In this document: positions 6,857-15,568 of the stretch, one piece after another
Layout: each line of letters opens with the position of its first letter
How positions within the stretch are numbered: position 1 is the first letter of the stretch
NCBI GenBank assembly: GCA_964474905.1
Contig: CAYYUP010000007.1
Span: 92,487-156,486, forward strand
Length of the DNA: 64,000 nt
DNA from: JADJRG01 sp964474905
GTDB taxonomy: Bacteria > Myxococcota_A > Polyangia > Nannocystales > Nannocystaceae
Direction of reading: 5' to 3'
Program-made: the position numbers and the translations under genes
Notes under the pieces: generated by a model
Databases searched by the model: none
What the model saw: only the letters and a program-made list of their open reading frames with translations
What the model was told of the DNA's origin: nothing

Positions 6857-9328
6857 TCAAGACCGCGAGACAACAAAGATCTCTAACGGGCCTTTTCCTT
6901 TAACATCGCTAATCCCGACGCTACGGGTCGTATGGCCTGAGGGCACGGCATTACGTGCCCCTGCGCTGACACAGACCGCACCGGCAACGCCGTGGTGTTC
7001 GATGCGCTGGGCAGTGTTCACAGTGTCGCCCCAGATATCGTAAGAAAATTGCTGCGCGCCGATGATGCCGGCAACAACCGGCCCGCGGTGGATGCCGACC
7101 CGCAAGCTCCAACCTGCGGGGTGGCGAGCGGTCGCCTCGATCAGCGAAAAGCCAAGCTCAACGCAGCGCGCCGTCGCATCCTCGGATTCGTCCATCAGAC
7201 CGCCACAGGCCATCAGCGCGTCGCCGATGGTCTTGACCTTGAGCACCCGATGACGTCGACAGAGCGCCTCAAATTCCTTGACCAAATCCTGCAGATCAAG
7301 CAGCACGTCCTCGGGGCGTTTTCCTTCGCAATAGGCCGTAAAACCGATCACATCGGCAAATAGCACGGCGACGTCGGGGTGGCGCCGAGCCACGACCGCG
7401 CCAGTTGTCTGCAACTCATGGGCGACCGGTGCCGGCAGGATCGATCGCAGGAGACCATCCGCCCGCCGGATCTCCTCCTCTAGGCGCGCAACCTGACGAC
7501 CTGACTGTTTGGCCAGGGCCCGGTTCTCGTGGATCCCGTGGAGCCGAGCCCGCAGGATCATCGGGTTCACCGGCTTGGTCAGGTAGTCGTCGGCCCCGCG
7601 CTCGAGGCAGGCGGCGATGCTCCGAGTCTCGCCGATCGACGAGACGATCACGATCGACGTCCGGGCCGAGACCTTGTTCTCGCGGAGCGCCGTGATCACA
7701 TCGATGCCATTGATATCCGGCAGCACGAGGTCGAGCAGCACCAGATCAAAGGGGCGGCGAGTCGCCAGATCGATGCACTCTTGGCCGCTGCCGACGGCCT
7801 CCGCGGTGTAACCGAGTTCGCGGACCAGGTGCAGGAGCAGCAGGCGCGCCGGCGGGCTGTCATCGACAACAAGCGCATTACCCAGGGATACCGAGCCGGT
7901 CATCGTCGAATGAGCGGAGGAGCGAGCGGTCATCGCCGCGATCAACATCAGCGGCGACATCTCGTCGATCGTCGGCTTACCAACCGCCTCGGTAGACGCG
8001 ACCGCCGGCAACATCGCGGTAAACGTGACCTCGGTCGCGGTGCGCTCATCACCGTTAATCCAGAGCTTGCCGCCGAGCGTATGCACCAACAGACGCGCCG
8101 CCGCGAGCCCCATGCCCGTGCCCGAAGCGGTGCGTACCCGCGGTTCGCTCTCGTCGTCGATACTGGCGATGACAAAGAGCAGGCGCTCCTCGTCGCCGGG
8201 CACACGCTCCACCGAGAGGCGGACCTTCGAGGGATCGTTCACCTCCAGAAGAAAGCGACCGACCGCGCTCAGGATCTCGCGCAGCGATGATTCGCGACCG
8301 TAGCAACGCTTTGGCACGCCCGCGCCGATCGACACGTCGAAGGTCGTGCTCGGGGCTACTTTGGCGAGGGCGACCGAAGCTCGCCGGAGAATCGGCCCGA
8401 TCTCGAGGGCCCGATCTCGACCCTTGCGGGGGTTGTTGGAGTTGACAACGCTGTCGAGCATGTCCTCCAAACTGGCGTAGGTCTCTCGCGCCCGCGCCAA
8501 CGCCTGCTCGCGCTCCTCGGCATCGGCCTCGCTCGCGCCCTCGAACGCCTCGACAGCCCCCATGATCCGCTGCAGGCGCGGCCGCACCTCGGCGCTGATC
8601 AGCGCGTTGAGCCCGTGGCGATCACGCAGAGCCGCCTCCGCTGCCTTCACAGCGGTCTCGAGCTGCGCCTCTCGACGGTGGAACTCTCGGCGATCACGGA
8701 CCACCATCAACCCCGTGGCAGAGCCGCCGCGCACCGCCTGGATCTCGACAAATTGAACGTCAACCGGAATCGGCGTGCCGCTCAAGGGGCGCAGCGTACC
8801 CTCTCGCAGTCGACCGATACTCCGCCCCCCCGACTCCGCTGCGAAGCCGAGCAGTTCCGATGCAACCGTGCCCTGAAGCGCCACATCGTCGGTACCACAA
8901 AGCTCGCACATCTCGCGGTTGACCGCCGTCACCACGCCGTCGCCGTCGAGCAGCATGATGCCATCGGAGAGCGCATTTAGAACGTCACTGATGTGCCGCC
9001 GCGCGAAGGTCTCGTCGGCGAGTGCGCGCAGGCTGAGAAGGCTGGAGCGGGTCACCAAATAAACAAAGAGACCGCCGCTCCCGAGGATAAAGCCGATCGT
9101 CGCGGTCAGCACCTCATAGGCGTCGACGAGCACCAGGCCAAAGAACACGCTGTAACTCGCCGCAAAGGCGTACATCAAGCCGCTCAGGATTCTCCACGTC
9201 CCGCGAAAGGGGGTCCCACGAGTGAGCGAGAGCAGGGCCCCGGCACGCTGCGCGCTGAGGACCAGCAGCACCATGCCAGCGATAACACATGCCAGCGTAG
9301 CTACCTTTAGCGCGAGTGCTGCGGTCAT
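6857..9328 (-). CDS. Membrane PAS / degenerate histidine kinase / receiver / class III adenylate cyclase
   Basis: 823 residues. Order: three N-terminal membrane helices (about 8-25, 48-68, 73-93), a PAS domain (110-215), a HisKA/HATPase-like core (235-445), a receiver (485-600), a coiled coil (605-635) and a class III nucleotide cyclase (650-823). The kinase core looks inactive: the expected SHE-RTP motif is ISAEVRP (244-250) with no His, and the N-box Asn is missing near 350-360, although the G-box GTGMGLA is kept. The receiver is complete (D489/D490, phospho-Asp533, K585). The cyclase has both metal Asp (D659, D703), Lys699 and Asp764 typical of ATP specificity, and N771/R775 for catalysis. 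Predicted: cAMP synthesis controlled by phosphorylation of the receiver from outside, probably by the adjacent HPt protein. Confidence 0.88.
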   Translation of the reverse strand: MTAALALKVATLACVIAGMVLLVLSAQRAGALLSLTRGTPFRGTWRILSGLMYAFAASYSVFFGLVLVDAYEVLTATIGFILGSGGLFVYLVTRSSLLSLRALADETFARRHISDVLNALSDGIMLLDGDGVVTAVNREMCELCGTDDVALQGTVASELLGFAAESGGRSIGRLREGTLRPLSGTPIPVDVQFVEIQAVRGGSATGLMVVRDRREFHRREAQLETAVKAAEAALRDRHGLNALISAEVRPRLQRIMGAVEAFEGASEADAEEREQALARARETYASLEDMLDSVVNSNNPRKGRDRALEIGPILRRASVALAKVAPSTTFDVSIGAGVPKRCYGRESSLREILSAVGRFLLEVNDPSKVRLSVERVPGDEERLLFVIASIDDESEPRVRTASGTGMGLAAARLLVHTLGGKLWINGDERTATEVTFTAMLPAVASTEAVGKPTIDEMSPLMLIAAMTARSSAHSTMTGSVSLGNALVVDDSPPARLLLLHLVRELGYTAEAVGSGQECIDLATRRPFDLVLLDLVLPDINGIDVITALRENKVSARTSIVIVSSIGETRSIAACLERGADDYLTKPVNPMILRARLHGIHENRALAKQSGRQVARLEEEIRRADGLLRSILPAPVAHELQTTGAVVARRHPDVAVLFADVIGFTAYCEGKRPEDVLLDLQDLVKEFEALCRRHRVLKVKTIGDALMACGGLMDESEDATARCVELGFSLIEATARHPAGWSLRVGIHRGPVVAGIIGAQQFSYDIWGDTVNTAQRIEHHGVAGAVCVSAGARNAVPSGHTTRSVGISDVKGKGPLEIFVVSRS

Positions 9329-9340
9329 CCCAGACGCTGC

Positions 9341-9937
9341 CTACGTCCGCCCTGCGAGTGCTCGCCCCAGGCGTTGCAGCTCGTGCTCGAGAGCCGCGAG
9401 TCGCGGAGGGACCGTGACCAACTCCCCAGCGCGAGCGAGCTCTTCTATCTTCGCGGCCTCACCGGCGGCAGCACCCGCAGCGATCATCAGCAAGGAGCCC
9501 TTCATGCGATGGGCTGCAACATGCACGGCCGCCGCATCGCCCTTGCCAAGCCCGACCCGGATCACCTCGACCTGCGACGCGCACTCGCCCGGCATGTCCG
9601 CGAGCACCGACTCGAGCAACCCCAGGTCCTCGCCGCAGAGTTCCAGCGCGGCCACTGGATCGAAGACCTTCAGGCCACGCAGAGGCTGCTCTGCGGACTC
9701 CGGCGCAGACACGGAAGGCGCTGCAGACTCGACAGCCCCCGCAGAATTCCGACGCTTGAGGAGGACAACTAAAAACGCGAACGCGATGAGCACGAGCAGA
9801 CCACCGACCGCCCATATCGTCCACGAAGCACCGCCGGAGGATGCCACTAGCGAGTGGTTGAAAATCGTCGACACGAACACTACGAAAGGTACCCAAAGAA
9901 AGGACCGGTCGCATCGTGATCCTCTCGCGCCCGCCAA
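9341..9937 (-). CDS. Membrane-anchored HPt phosphotransfer protein
   Basis: Up to 198 residues. Two hydrophobic segments (about 13-27 and 39-60) precede an HPt domain whose AAHRMKGSLL motif carries the phosphoacceptor His143. The first start in frame is a TTG at 9937; a later GTG/TTG inside the first hydrophobic segment cannot be excluded, so the 5' end is uncertain. Only 12 bases separate its stop from the cyclase start, and the hybrid kinase is divergent on the other side. This arrangement suggests phosphoryl transfer from the hybrid kinase receiver to His143 and on to the receiver of the cyclase protein. Confidence 0.78.
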   Translation of the reverse strand: MAGARGSRCDRSFLWVPFVVFVSTIFNHSLVASSGGASWTIWAVGGLLVLIAFAFLVVLLKRRNSAGAVESAAPSVSAPESAEQPLRGLKVFDPVAALELCGEDLGLLESVLADMPGECASQVEVIRVGLGKGDAAAVHVAAHRMKGSLLMIAAGAAAGEAAKIEELARAGELVTVPPRLAALEHELQRLGRALAGRT

Positions 9938-10294
9938 ATTGCGCTATTTTCTTGCACCCTTCTTCGGCGGAGCCCACACGTCGCGATGACATCCGCCGCG
10001 CACGATGCGCGATTCGTCCCACCTCTGCCATTGCCCGCGTGCAGCGAGCACTACAGATCACGAGCACTGCGAACACTCGAGGTCGACATCGACAACACAA
10101 TCAAAGCGCTCTGTTGCGATTTTTCCCCTAAACAACACTTGAAGACTGCCCGAACATCCGCAAACGAGGTTCATGACCACAGCAGAGGACCTTTATCGCG
10201 CCTCCTTGGCAGACCCTCGGCGTCCTCATCATCCAAAACTCGTGCCTTGGCACGGATCATTCCTCCGCCATCGCGATTTCGATAAGCTCCGCAA
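9938..10294. other. Divergent intergenic region between HPt and hybrid kinase genes
   Basis: 357 bases without a convincing gene. It must hold the promoters of both the HPt-cyclase operon (leftward) and the hybrid kinase (rightward). I see no clear sigma-70 boxes, operator or hairpin. An open frame from an ATG at 10173 encodes low-quality sequence and runs into the kinase gene in another frame. Confidence 0.4.
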
Positions 10295-12529
10295 GTGCCC
10301 GGAGAAAGCGAGGGTCAGGGAACGCCGCCGGATCTTCGAGCACGGGCCGAGGCCTTGCTCGACTGGTTTGTGCACCCGACAACGCTGGCGGCGGGCGGGG
10401 ACAGACTTCGGCGCACACGCATCTTAGTGGTCGCCCTCCTGCCCTTCATCGTGCTTGCACTGCTACCTGCGGTAAGCCTCGCCCTGCGCGAGGATCTCAG
10501 ACACGCCGCCATCCCCTTCACCCTCTGGATCATCAACCTCCTGCTCCTGGTGGCGACTCGCCGGGGCCAAGCCATCGTGCATCTCGGCTACGCACACGCC
10601 GGCTTGATGCTCGCGAGCCTCACCTTCGGCGCCCACCAATTCGGGGGGCTCCACAGCCCTCCAGTCACAGCCATGCTGCTCATCCCCCTGGTGAGCATCT
10701 TTGTCGCCGGCGTGCACGTCGGTCGGGTGGTCACGCCCCTGGTGCTCATCAACTACGCCTGGCTGGCCTACTCGATGCCTCCGGGAGAGCACCAAGGCCT
10801 CCACTTCCTGGCCCTATGCATGGTCCTGCTGATCATCACGGCCGCGTCGATATCCTTCGAAAATGGGCGCATCCGGGCGCACGCTGAGACCGACGGGGCA
10901 CGCCGCCGAGCCGAGCAAGCGAGTCTCGCAAAGGGCCGTTTTCTCGCGAACATGAGCCACGAAATCCGCACGCCGATGAACGCAGTCATCGGCATGACGG
11001 GGCTGCTCTTAGAGACAGATTTAAATCCCCAGCAGCGCAGCTTCGCCGAGATCGTGCGCGGCAGTGGCGAGGGCCTGCTCGCACTGATCAACGACATTCT
11101 CGACTTCTCCAAGATCGAGGCCGGCGAGCTGCTCATCGAGCGCGCTCCGGTGAACATCCGCGAGTGCGTCGAGAACGCCCTCCAAGTACTCGCGATCGCC
11201 GCGGTCAAAAAAGACCTCGAACTCTCATCGATCATCGACCCAGCGATCCCGCTGGCGATCTACGGCGACGCAACCCGAGTCCAGCAAACCCTCGTGAACC
11301 TCTTGAGCAACGCGGTTAAATTCACCGCCGCGGGCGAGGTCTCAGTCAAGGTGAGCGCCCGCCCGCTTGCCGCCAAGGACACCTACGAACTCCACTTCGC
11401 CGTGCACGACACTGGCATCGGCATCGCCCCCGAGACGATCCCCGGCCTCTTTGATGCCTTCACCCAAGAGGACACCTCGACGACCCGCCGCTTTGGCGGC
11501 AGCGGCCTGGGCTTGACGATCAGCAAGCGACTCACCGAAGCGATGGGCGGACGCATCTGGATCGAGAGCGAGCCAGACGTCGGCTCGACCTTTCACTTCA
11601 CGATCGTAGGCGAACTCGCACCCTACATCCGTCCCGATCACCTCACCACCGACCAACCCCATCTCGCCGGGGCCCGAGTTTTGGTCGTCGATGATAACGA
11701 GACCAACCGCCGCATGCTCCAGCTCCAGCTCGAATCCTGGGGTATGCGTCCAACCCTGGTCAGCGGTGGCCAGGCGGCGCTCGCCGTGCTCCGCGGTGAC
11801 AACAATTTCGACTGTGCGATTCTCGACATGCACATGCCCGAGATGGACGGGCTTGAGCTCGCCATTTTGGCCCGAAAAATCCCCGCGGGCACCGAACTAC
11901 CGCTGCTGATGCTGACCTCCCTGGGCCAACGAGAGGAGCGCGAGGGCATGGATCTCTTCGCGGCCTTTTTGACCAAACCGGTCCGCGCCTCGCGGCTCTA
12001 CAACATCCTGCTCGCGCTGCTCAGGACCCGGATGCCGACCGCGGTGCAGCCCCCTCAGAGCAGCGACACAAAATCTGTCCTAGAGGACACTTCGTACGAA
12101 CTCCCCAAGGCCCTGCGGGTACTGATCGCCGAGGACAACAACATCAACCAACGGGTCGCGCGACTCTCCCTCGAGCGCCTGGGCTACCGCGCCGACGTCG
12201 CGGCAAACGGCCTCGAAGCCATCGAGCTACTCAGGAGCGTCGACTACGACATCATCTTTATGGATGTGCATATGCCCGAACTCGACGGCATCCAGGCGAC
12301 CCGTCAAATACGCGCAGATCACAGCTTAAAGCAGCCCTACATCGCAGCCCTCACCGCCAACGCGACCGTACAAGACCACGATGAATGCCGCGAAGCCGGC
12401 ATGGATGACTATTTGAGCAAACCCTTCCGCCTCCGAGATCTGCGCAAGGTGCTGCTGCGTTTCCAGGCGGTGCAGGCCGATGCAACGCCGAGCACGAAGT
12501 CGCCACACCACGACGAACCGAGCCCTTGA
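10295..12529 (+). CDS. Hybrid sensor histidine kinase with two receiver domains
   Basis: 744 residues from a GTG. Five to six membrane helices (about 43-64, 73-88, 98-114, 124-140, 146-160, 169-188) form the sensor without a large periplasmic loop. HisKA carries NMSHEIRTPMN with phosphoacceptor His222; the ATPase domain has N335/N339 (NLLSNA), DTGIGI and GGSGLGL. Two receivers follow: the first with Asp511 (ILDMHMPEMDG) and K561, the second with Asp657 (FMDVHMPELDG) and K709. It lacks its own HPt domain, and an HPt gene lies divergently next to it. The final receiver should pass phosphate to that HPt protein. Confidence 0.93.
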   Translation: MPGESEGQGTPPDLRARAEALLDWFVHPTTLAAGGDRLRRTRILVVALLPFIVLALLPAVSLALREDLRHAAIPFTLWIINLLLLVATRRGQAIVHLGYAHAGLMLASLTFGAHQFGGLHSPPVTAMLLIPLVSIFVAGVHVGRVVTPLVLINYAWLAYSMPPGEHQGLHFLALCMVLLIITAASISFENGRIRAHAETDGARRRAEQASLAKGRFLANMSHEIRTPMNAVIGMTGLLLETDLNPQQRSFAEIVRGSGEGLLALINDILDFSKIEAGELLIERAPVNIRECVENALQVLAIAAVKKDLELSSIIDPAIPLAIYGDATRVQQTLVNLLSNAVKFTAAGEVSVKVSARPLAAKDTYELHFAVHDTGIGIAPETIPGLFDAFTQEDTSTTRRFGGSGLGLTISKRLTEAMGGRIWIESEPDVGSTFHFTIVGELAPYIRPDHLTTDQPHLAGARVLVVDDNETNRRMLQLQLESWGMRPTLVSGGQAALAVLRGDNNFDCAILDMHMPEMDGLELAILARKIPAGTELPLLMLTSLGQREEREGMDLFAAFLTKPVRASRLYNILLALLRTRMPTAVQPPQSSDTKSVLEDTSYELPKALRVLIAEDNNINQRVARLSLERLGYRADVAANGLEAIELLRSVDYDIIFMDVHMPELDGIQATRQIRADHSLKQPYIAALTANATVQDHDECREAGMDDYLSKPFRLRDLRKVLLRFQAVQADATPSTKSPHHDEPSP

Positions 12530-12537
12530 TGCAGCCC

Positions 12538-12575
12538 CTGCGGCCAGACTCTGCGGCCAGACCCTGCAGCCAGAC
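12538..12575. repeat. Short tandem repeat, three 12-mers with 13-bp period
   Basis: Three near-identical copies of CTGCGGCCAGAC at 12538, 12551 and 12564 fill the space between the convergent ends of the hybrid kinase and SDR genes. No terminator hairpin is evident there. Confidence 0.6.
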
Positions 12576-12576
12576 C

Positions 12577-13416
12577 TCAGAGCACGGCCTGGTTGGCCTG
12601 AACCCCGAGCGTATGCCAGAGCGTCTGGACATCAGAGGCATCGCGGAGCTTGTCCTTGACCTCCTCCTTGCCCATATAAAGCTTGCCGGTAAAGCTGCTG
12701 ACCTCGGTCGAACTCGCGAGCCAAGTCGGTGTGATCGCACCGGACACCGGCGAAGTCGCCATCAAATTCGCAAAAAAGTTCGCCCCCGGATCACCCCGGA
12801 TCACCCCGGGCACGCAGGCATTCGCCGAGATCCCGTGGATCCCGTAATTGGTGCTGATCCCGTAGGCGAGCAGCCGAGCCGCCTGCATCGATTGACGATA
12901 GGCCTTTATGCCGCTGTAACTCCGGCAATCGTAGTCGGTATCTGTTAGATCGAGCCCCCCGGCATAGGGCGACACGACCTGCACAACCCGCGCCGGCGCG
13001 CTCGCCTTCAGCACCTCGAGAAGCCGCTCAAGCAGCATATAGGGGCCGAGAACGTTGGCCATCCAGGTCAGTTCGGTGCCCAGGTCGGCCTCGATCTTCG
13101 TCCTCGAAGACCGATGCACAACGTTAACCACCACATCGAGACGCTTGTGACGCTCGAGAAAAACGCTGGCAAAATCGTTGATCGACAGACGCTTGCCGAG
13201 ATCGAGGGTATGCGGATCGAGCAGCGCTGAGGGCTTCTCGCCGATAATCACCGAACGCGCCGCCTCGACCGCACCAAAGTCGTGCGAAGCGAGCACGACG
13301 ACCGCCCCCATCTTCGCGAGACTGCGGCTGATCTCGCGGCCGACCGCAGATCCAGCCTCGGTCACGAGGCACGTCTTGCCGCTCATGTCCACCTGCTCAC
13401 CCTTCGTCGCCTTCAT
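12577..13416 (-). CDS. Short-chain dehydrogenase/reductase (divergent)
   Basis: 279 residues with a Rossmann fold and SDR catalytic pattern: Ser149 (VVSPYAG), Tyr167 and Lys171 in YSGIK. The cofactor-binding Gly motif is degenerate (TEAGSAVGR at 19-27 instead of TGxxxGIG) and the NNAG motif reads NVVHR, so nucleotide binding may be altered. The overall layout and the central TWMANVLGPYMLL resemble retinol-dehydrogenase-like SDRs. A GAGGAG ribosome site sits 4-5 bases before the ATG at 13416, which fixes the start over the internal Met11. It is convergent with the hybrid kinase; the substrate is unknown. Confidence 0.8.
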   Translation of the reverse strand: MKATKGEQVDMSGKTCLVTEAGSAVGREISRSLAKMGAVVVLASHDFGAVEAARSVIIGEKPSALLDPHTLDLGKRLSINDFASVFLERHKRLDVVVNVVHRSSRTKIEADLGTELTWMANVLGPYMLLERLLEVLKASAPARVVQVVSPYAGGLDLTDTDYDCRSYSGIKAYRQSMQAARLLAYGISTNYGIHGISANACVPGVIRGDPGANFFANLMATSPVSGAITPTWLASSTEVSSFTGKLYMGKEEVKDKLRDASDVQTLWHTLGVQANQAVL

Positions 13417-13834
13417 AGTCTCCTCGAATCCCCCTCGAGTCCCCCCGAATTTCCTCGAATTCTAGAACTCTCAAAGCCCGCTGTCGCTGGAGAAGATCGA
13501 GCCTAAGGGCGCCCAGGACCGCGACCCGCCCACGCGAGAACGAACGCTCGAGACCGGACCTGCACCGATTGCGGGAGCACATTACCGCCGCGATAAATCG
13601 TGAGGTACCACCAATTTCGAGCCCCTCATGAGGACAATGGCAATCTGGCCCGCGGCCTGCCTTCGGGGGCACGCCCAAAGGCACGGGTGCGCCCGCTCAC
13701 TCCAAAAACCAGTCCCACGCAGCCCACCAACCCGTACCGCCAGCAGGCCGCCTTTGGGTGCCTCTGCCCCCACAGCTCCAGAGCGCTCGGCAACCCCTTG
13801 ATCTTGCCGATCAGCCTGGCTAGTAGACAACGCG
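13417..13834. other. Divergent intergenic region before trmA
   Basis: 418 bases between the divergent SDR and trmA starts. The left edge has short repeated runs (TCGAATCCCC / TCGAGTCCCC / CCGAATTTCC). No gene with good codon usage, hairpin or clear promoter could be supported. Confidence 0.4.
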
Positions 13835-14923
13835 ATGGCCATTCCCCAGGTCCAGCCGGCGCGCTACCAGGAGCTGCTCGCCGAGAAAGTGGTGCGGATC
13901 GAACAAGCGTTCGCGCCCCTGCACCCTCCCCCCCTCAAGGTCCACGATTCTCCGGCCAGTCACTACCGCATGCGAGCGGAGTTCCGCACCTGGCACCAAG
14001 ACGACGATCTCTTCTATGTGATGTTTGAACGCGGCGACAAGTACCAGCGCCATCGGCTGAGCGAATGCGCCATGGTTCACGCGCCGATCGAAGAGCTGAT
14101 GTTCCCGCTCCTGGAGGCCATTCGCGCTGACCACGAGCTGCGCTTTCGCCTCTTCCAGGTCGAATTCCTGGCGACGCTCGCCGGCGGCATGCTGGTGACG
14201 CTGCTCTACCACCGGCAGCTCGCCGAACCCTGGCGTGCGAAGGCCCTAGAGCTCGCCGGTCGCTTTGACATTCACATCCTCGGTCGCGCACGAAAGCAGC
14301 GGCTCGTGCTCTCGCAGGATCACCTGATCGAGACCCTAGAGGTGCACGGGAAGCCCTATCACAGCAAACAGATCGAGGGCTGCTTCACTCAACCAAACGC
14401 GATCGTCTGCCAAAAAATGCTCGAGTGGGCGCTCGACTCGGCCACCGGCATCGGCGGCGACCTGGTCGAATTTTACTGCGGCAACGGCAACTTCACGATC
14501 CCGCTGGCGAGTCAATTTCGCAGGGTGATCGCGACCGAGATCTCCAAACCCTCGGCCCGCGCTGCCACAGAGAGCATGGCCCTCAACGGCATCACCAACG
14601 TCGACCTCGTGCGCATCTCGGCCGAGCAGTTCACACAGGTGCTGCGCGGCGAGCGAACTAGCCGGCGCATGGCCGGCATCGATCTGGAGGACTACGACTT
14701 TCGCGCTGTGCTTGTCGACCCTCCGCGGGCCGGTCTCGACGCCGAGACCGTCGAGCAAGTTCGCCTATATGATCATATTATTTATGTCTCGTGCAACGCC
14801 CAGACGATGCTGCACAACCTCCAGAGTTTGAGCATGACTCATACGATCGAGAGCTTTGCGCTTTTCGATCAGTTCCCGTACACCGACCATATTGAAACAG
14901 GCGTATTGCTGCGTCGCCGTTAG
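13835..14923 (+). CDS. trmA: tRNA (uracil-54-C5)-methyltransferase TrmA
   Basis: 362 residues, close to the 366 of E. coli TrmA, which makes m5U54 in the T-loop using S-adenosylmethionine. Signature residues: QPNA (186-189), EFYCGNGNF SAM-binding loop (212-220), DPPRAGLD (295-302), the nucleophile Cys320 in YVSCNAQTM and general base Glu354 in HIETG. There is no N-terminal TRAM domain and no iron-sulfur Cys cluster, which separates it from the RlmD/RumA type. It stands alone and is convergent with the next gene. Confidence 0.95.
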   Translation: MAIPQVQPARYQELLAEKVVRIEQAFAPLHPPPLKVHDSPASHYRMRAEFRTWHQDDDLFYVMFERGDKYQRHRLSECAMVHAPIEELMFPLLEAIRADHELRFRLFQVEFLATLAGGMLVTLLYHRQLAEPWRAKALELAGRFDIHILGRARKQRLVLSQDHLIETLEVHGKPYHSKQIEGCFTQPNAIVCQKMLEWALDSATGIGGDLVEFYCGNGNFTIPLASQFRRVIATEISKPSARAATESMALNGITNVDLVRISAEQFTQVLRGERTSRRMAGIDLEDYDFRAVLVDPPRAGLDAETVEQVRLYDHIIYVSCNAQTMLHNLQSLSMTHTIESFALFDQFPYTDHIETGVLLRRR

Positions 14924-14943
14924 GGCTCACAAGGCACGCGCCC

Positions 14944-15501
14944 TCAAAACCGGAGCGACAGACCCGCAGATCCCGGCCCGAGCGTGCCCGACAGACGTGT
15001 NNNNNNNNNNNNNNNNNNNNNNNNNNNNNNNNNNNNNNNNNNNNNNNNNNNNNNNNNNNNNNNNNNNNNNNNNNNNNNNNNNNNNNNNNNNNNNNNNNNN
15101 CGCCGCCGACGGCCCCGAGGATCAGCCCCGTAACGCTCATCGTCGCCCCCACAACTCCGACGATGGCCATCGCATTTGCGGTCCGCAGGACACCTCGGCC
15201 CTGGTCCAGATCATCGAACTCTAGCACCCTCTTTGGACCCGGATTACCGATGTGAATACCGCCAAGCACGCCAAATCCTACCGTCATTGTAAGGAGCCCG
15301 AGACCACCGATAACTCCGCCAGACAGCAACAATACCCGCCCTTTGGCGAGCTTGGGATCCTCACCTTCGCCGCTCGTATGCACGCTCGCGGTCGGCTCCT
15401 GTGCAGATCCCGGCAAGGCCGCGGGTGCAGTCGGCGCCGCTGCTACACAAGCATGCAAACTGGCCGCAAAGAGCCCAGTAGTTAGATAGTACGAACATCA
15501 T
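14944..15501 (-). CDS. Myxobacterial two-TM envelope protein, interrupted by a gap and an apparent frameshift
   Basis: A perfect GGAGG lies 5 bases before an ATGATG at 15501, but that frame leaves a signal-peptide-like sequence one base later. Dropping one base at about 15486 joins them as MMFVLLTTGLFAASLHA followed by an Ala/Pro region. A charged stretch and two hydrophobic segments follow (VLLLSGGVIGGLGLLTM and AMAIVGVVGATMSVTGLIL). The frame enters the N gap at 15100; after the gap one frame ends GTLGPGSAGLSLRF then stop, the usual end of this kind of myxobacterial protein. So probably only a few tens of residues are missing. Function unknown. The extra base may be an assembly error or a real mutation. 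Confidence 0.5.
15001..15100. other. Scaffold gap (100 N)
   Basis: The gap lies inside the coding region of the two-TM protein. The bases on each side do not overlap, unlike the first gap, so real sequence is missing and its length is unknown. Confidence 0.9.
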
Positions 15502-15506
15502 GATTG

Positions 15507-15511
15507 CCTCC
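15507..15511 (-). promoter_or_regulatory. Shine-Dalgarno GGAGG that fixes the start at 15501
   Basis: GGAGG on the minus strand, 5 bases before ATGATG. It is the strongest ribosome site near this gene and supports the reading that the downstream frame is shifted by one base. Confidence 0.6.
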
Positions 15512-15568
15512 AATCACTCCGGGTTAAAAGTGACCACGCCGCGTTTGTACGCCAAAGCGAAGCAACGC

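Noticed and set aside
13582..13842. Short open frames between the SDR and trmA genes
   Set aside because: Low-complexity Arg/Ala products, no ribosome site, and in overlapping frames on both strands.
14992..15000. CAGACGTGT at the contig end resembles part of an Illumina adapter
   Set aside because: Nine bases are too few, and the same bases read in frame with a plausible C-terminus of the gene; only noted as a possible trimming residue.
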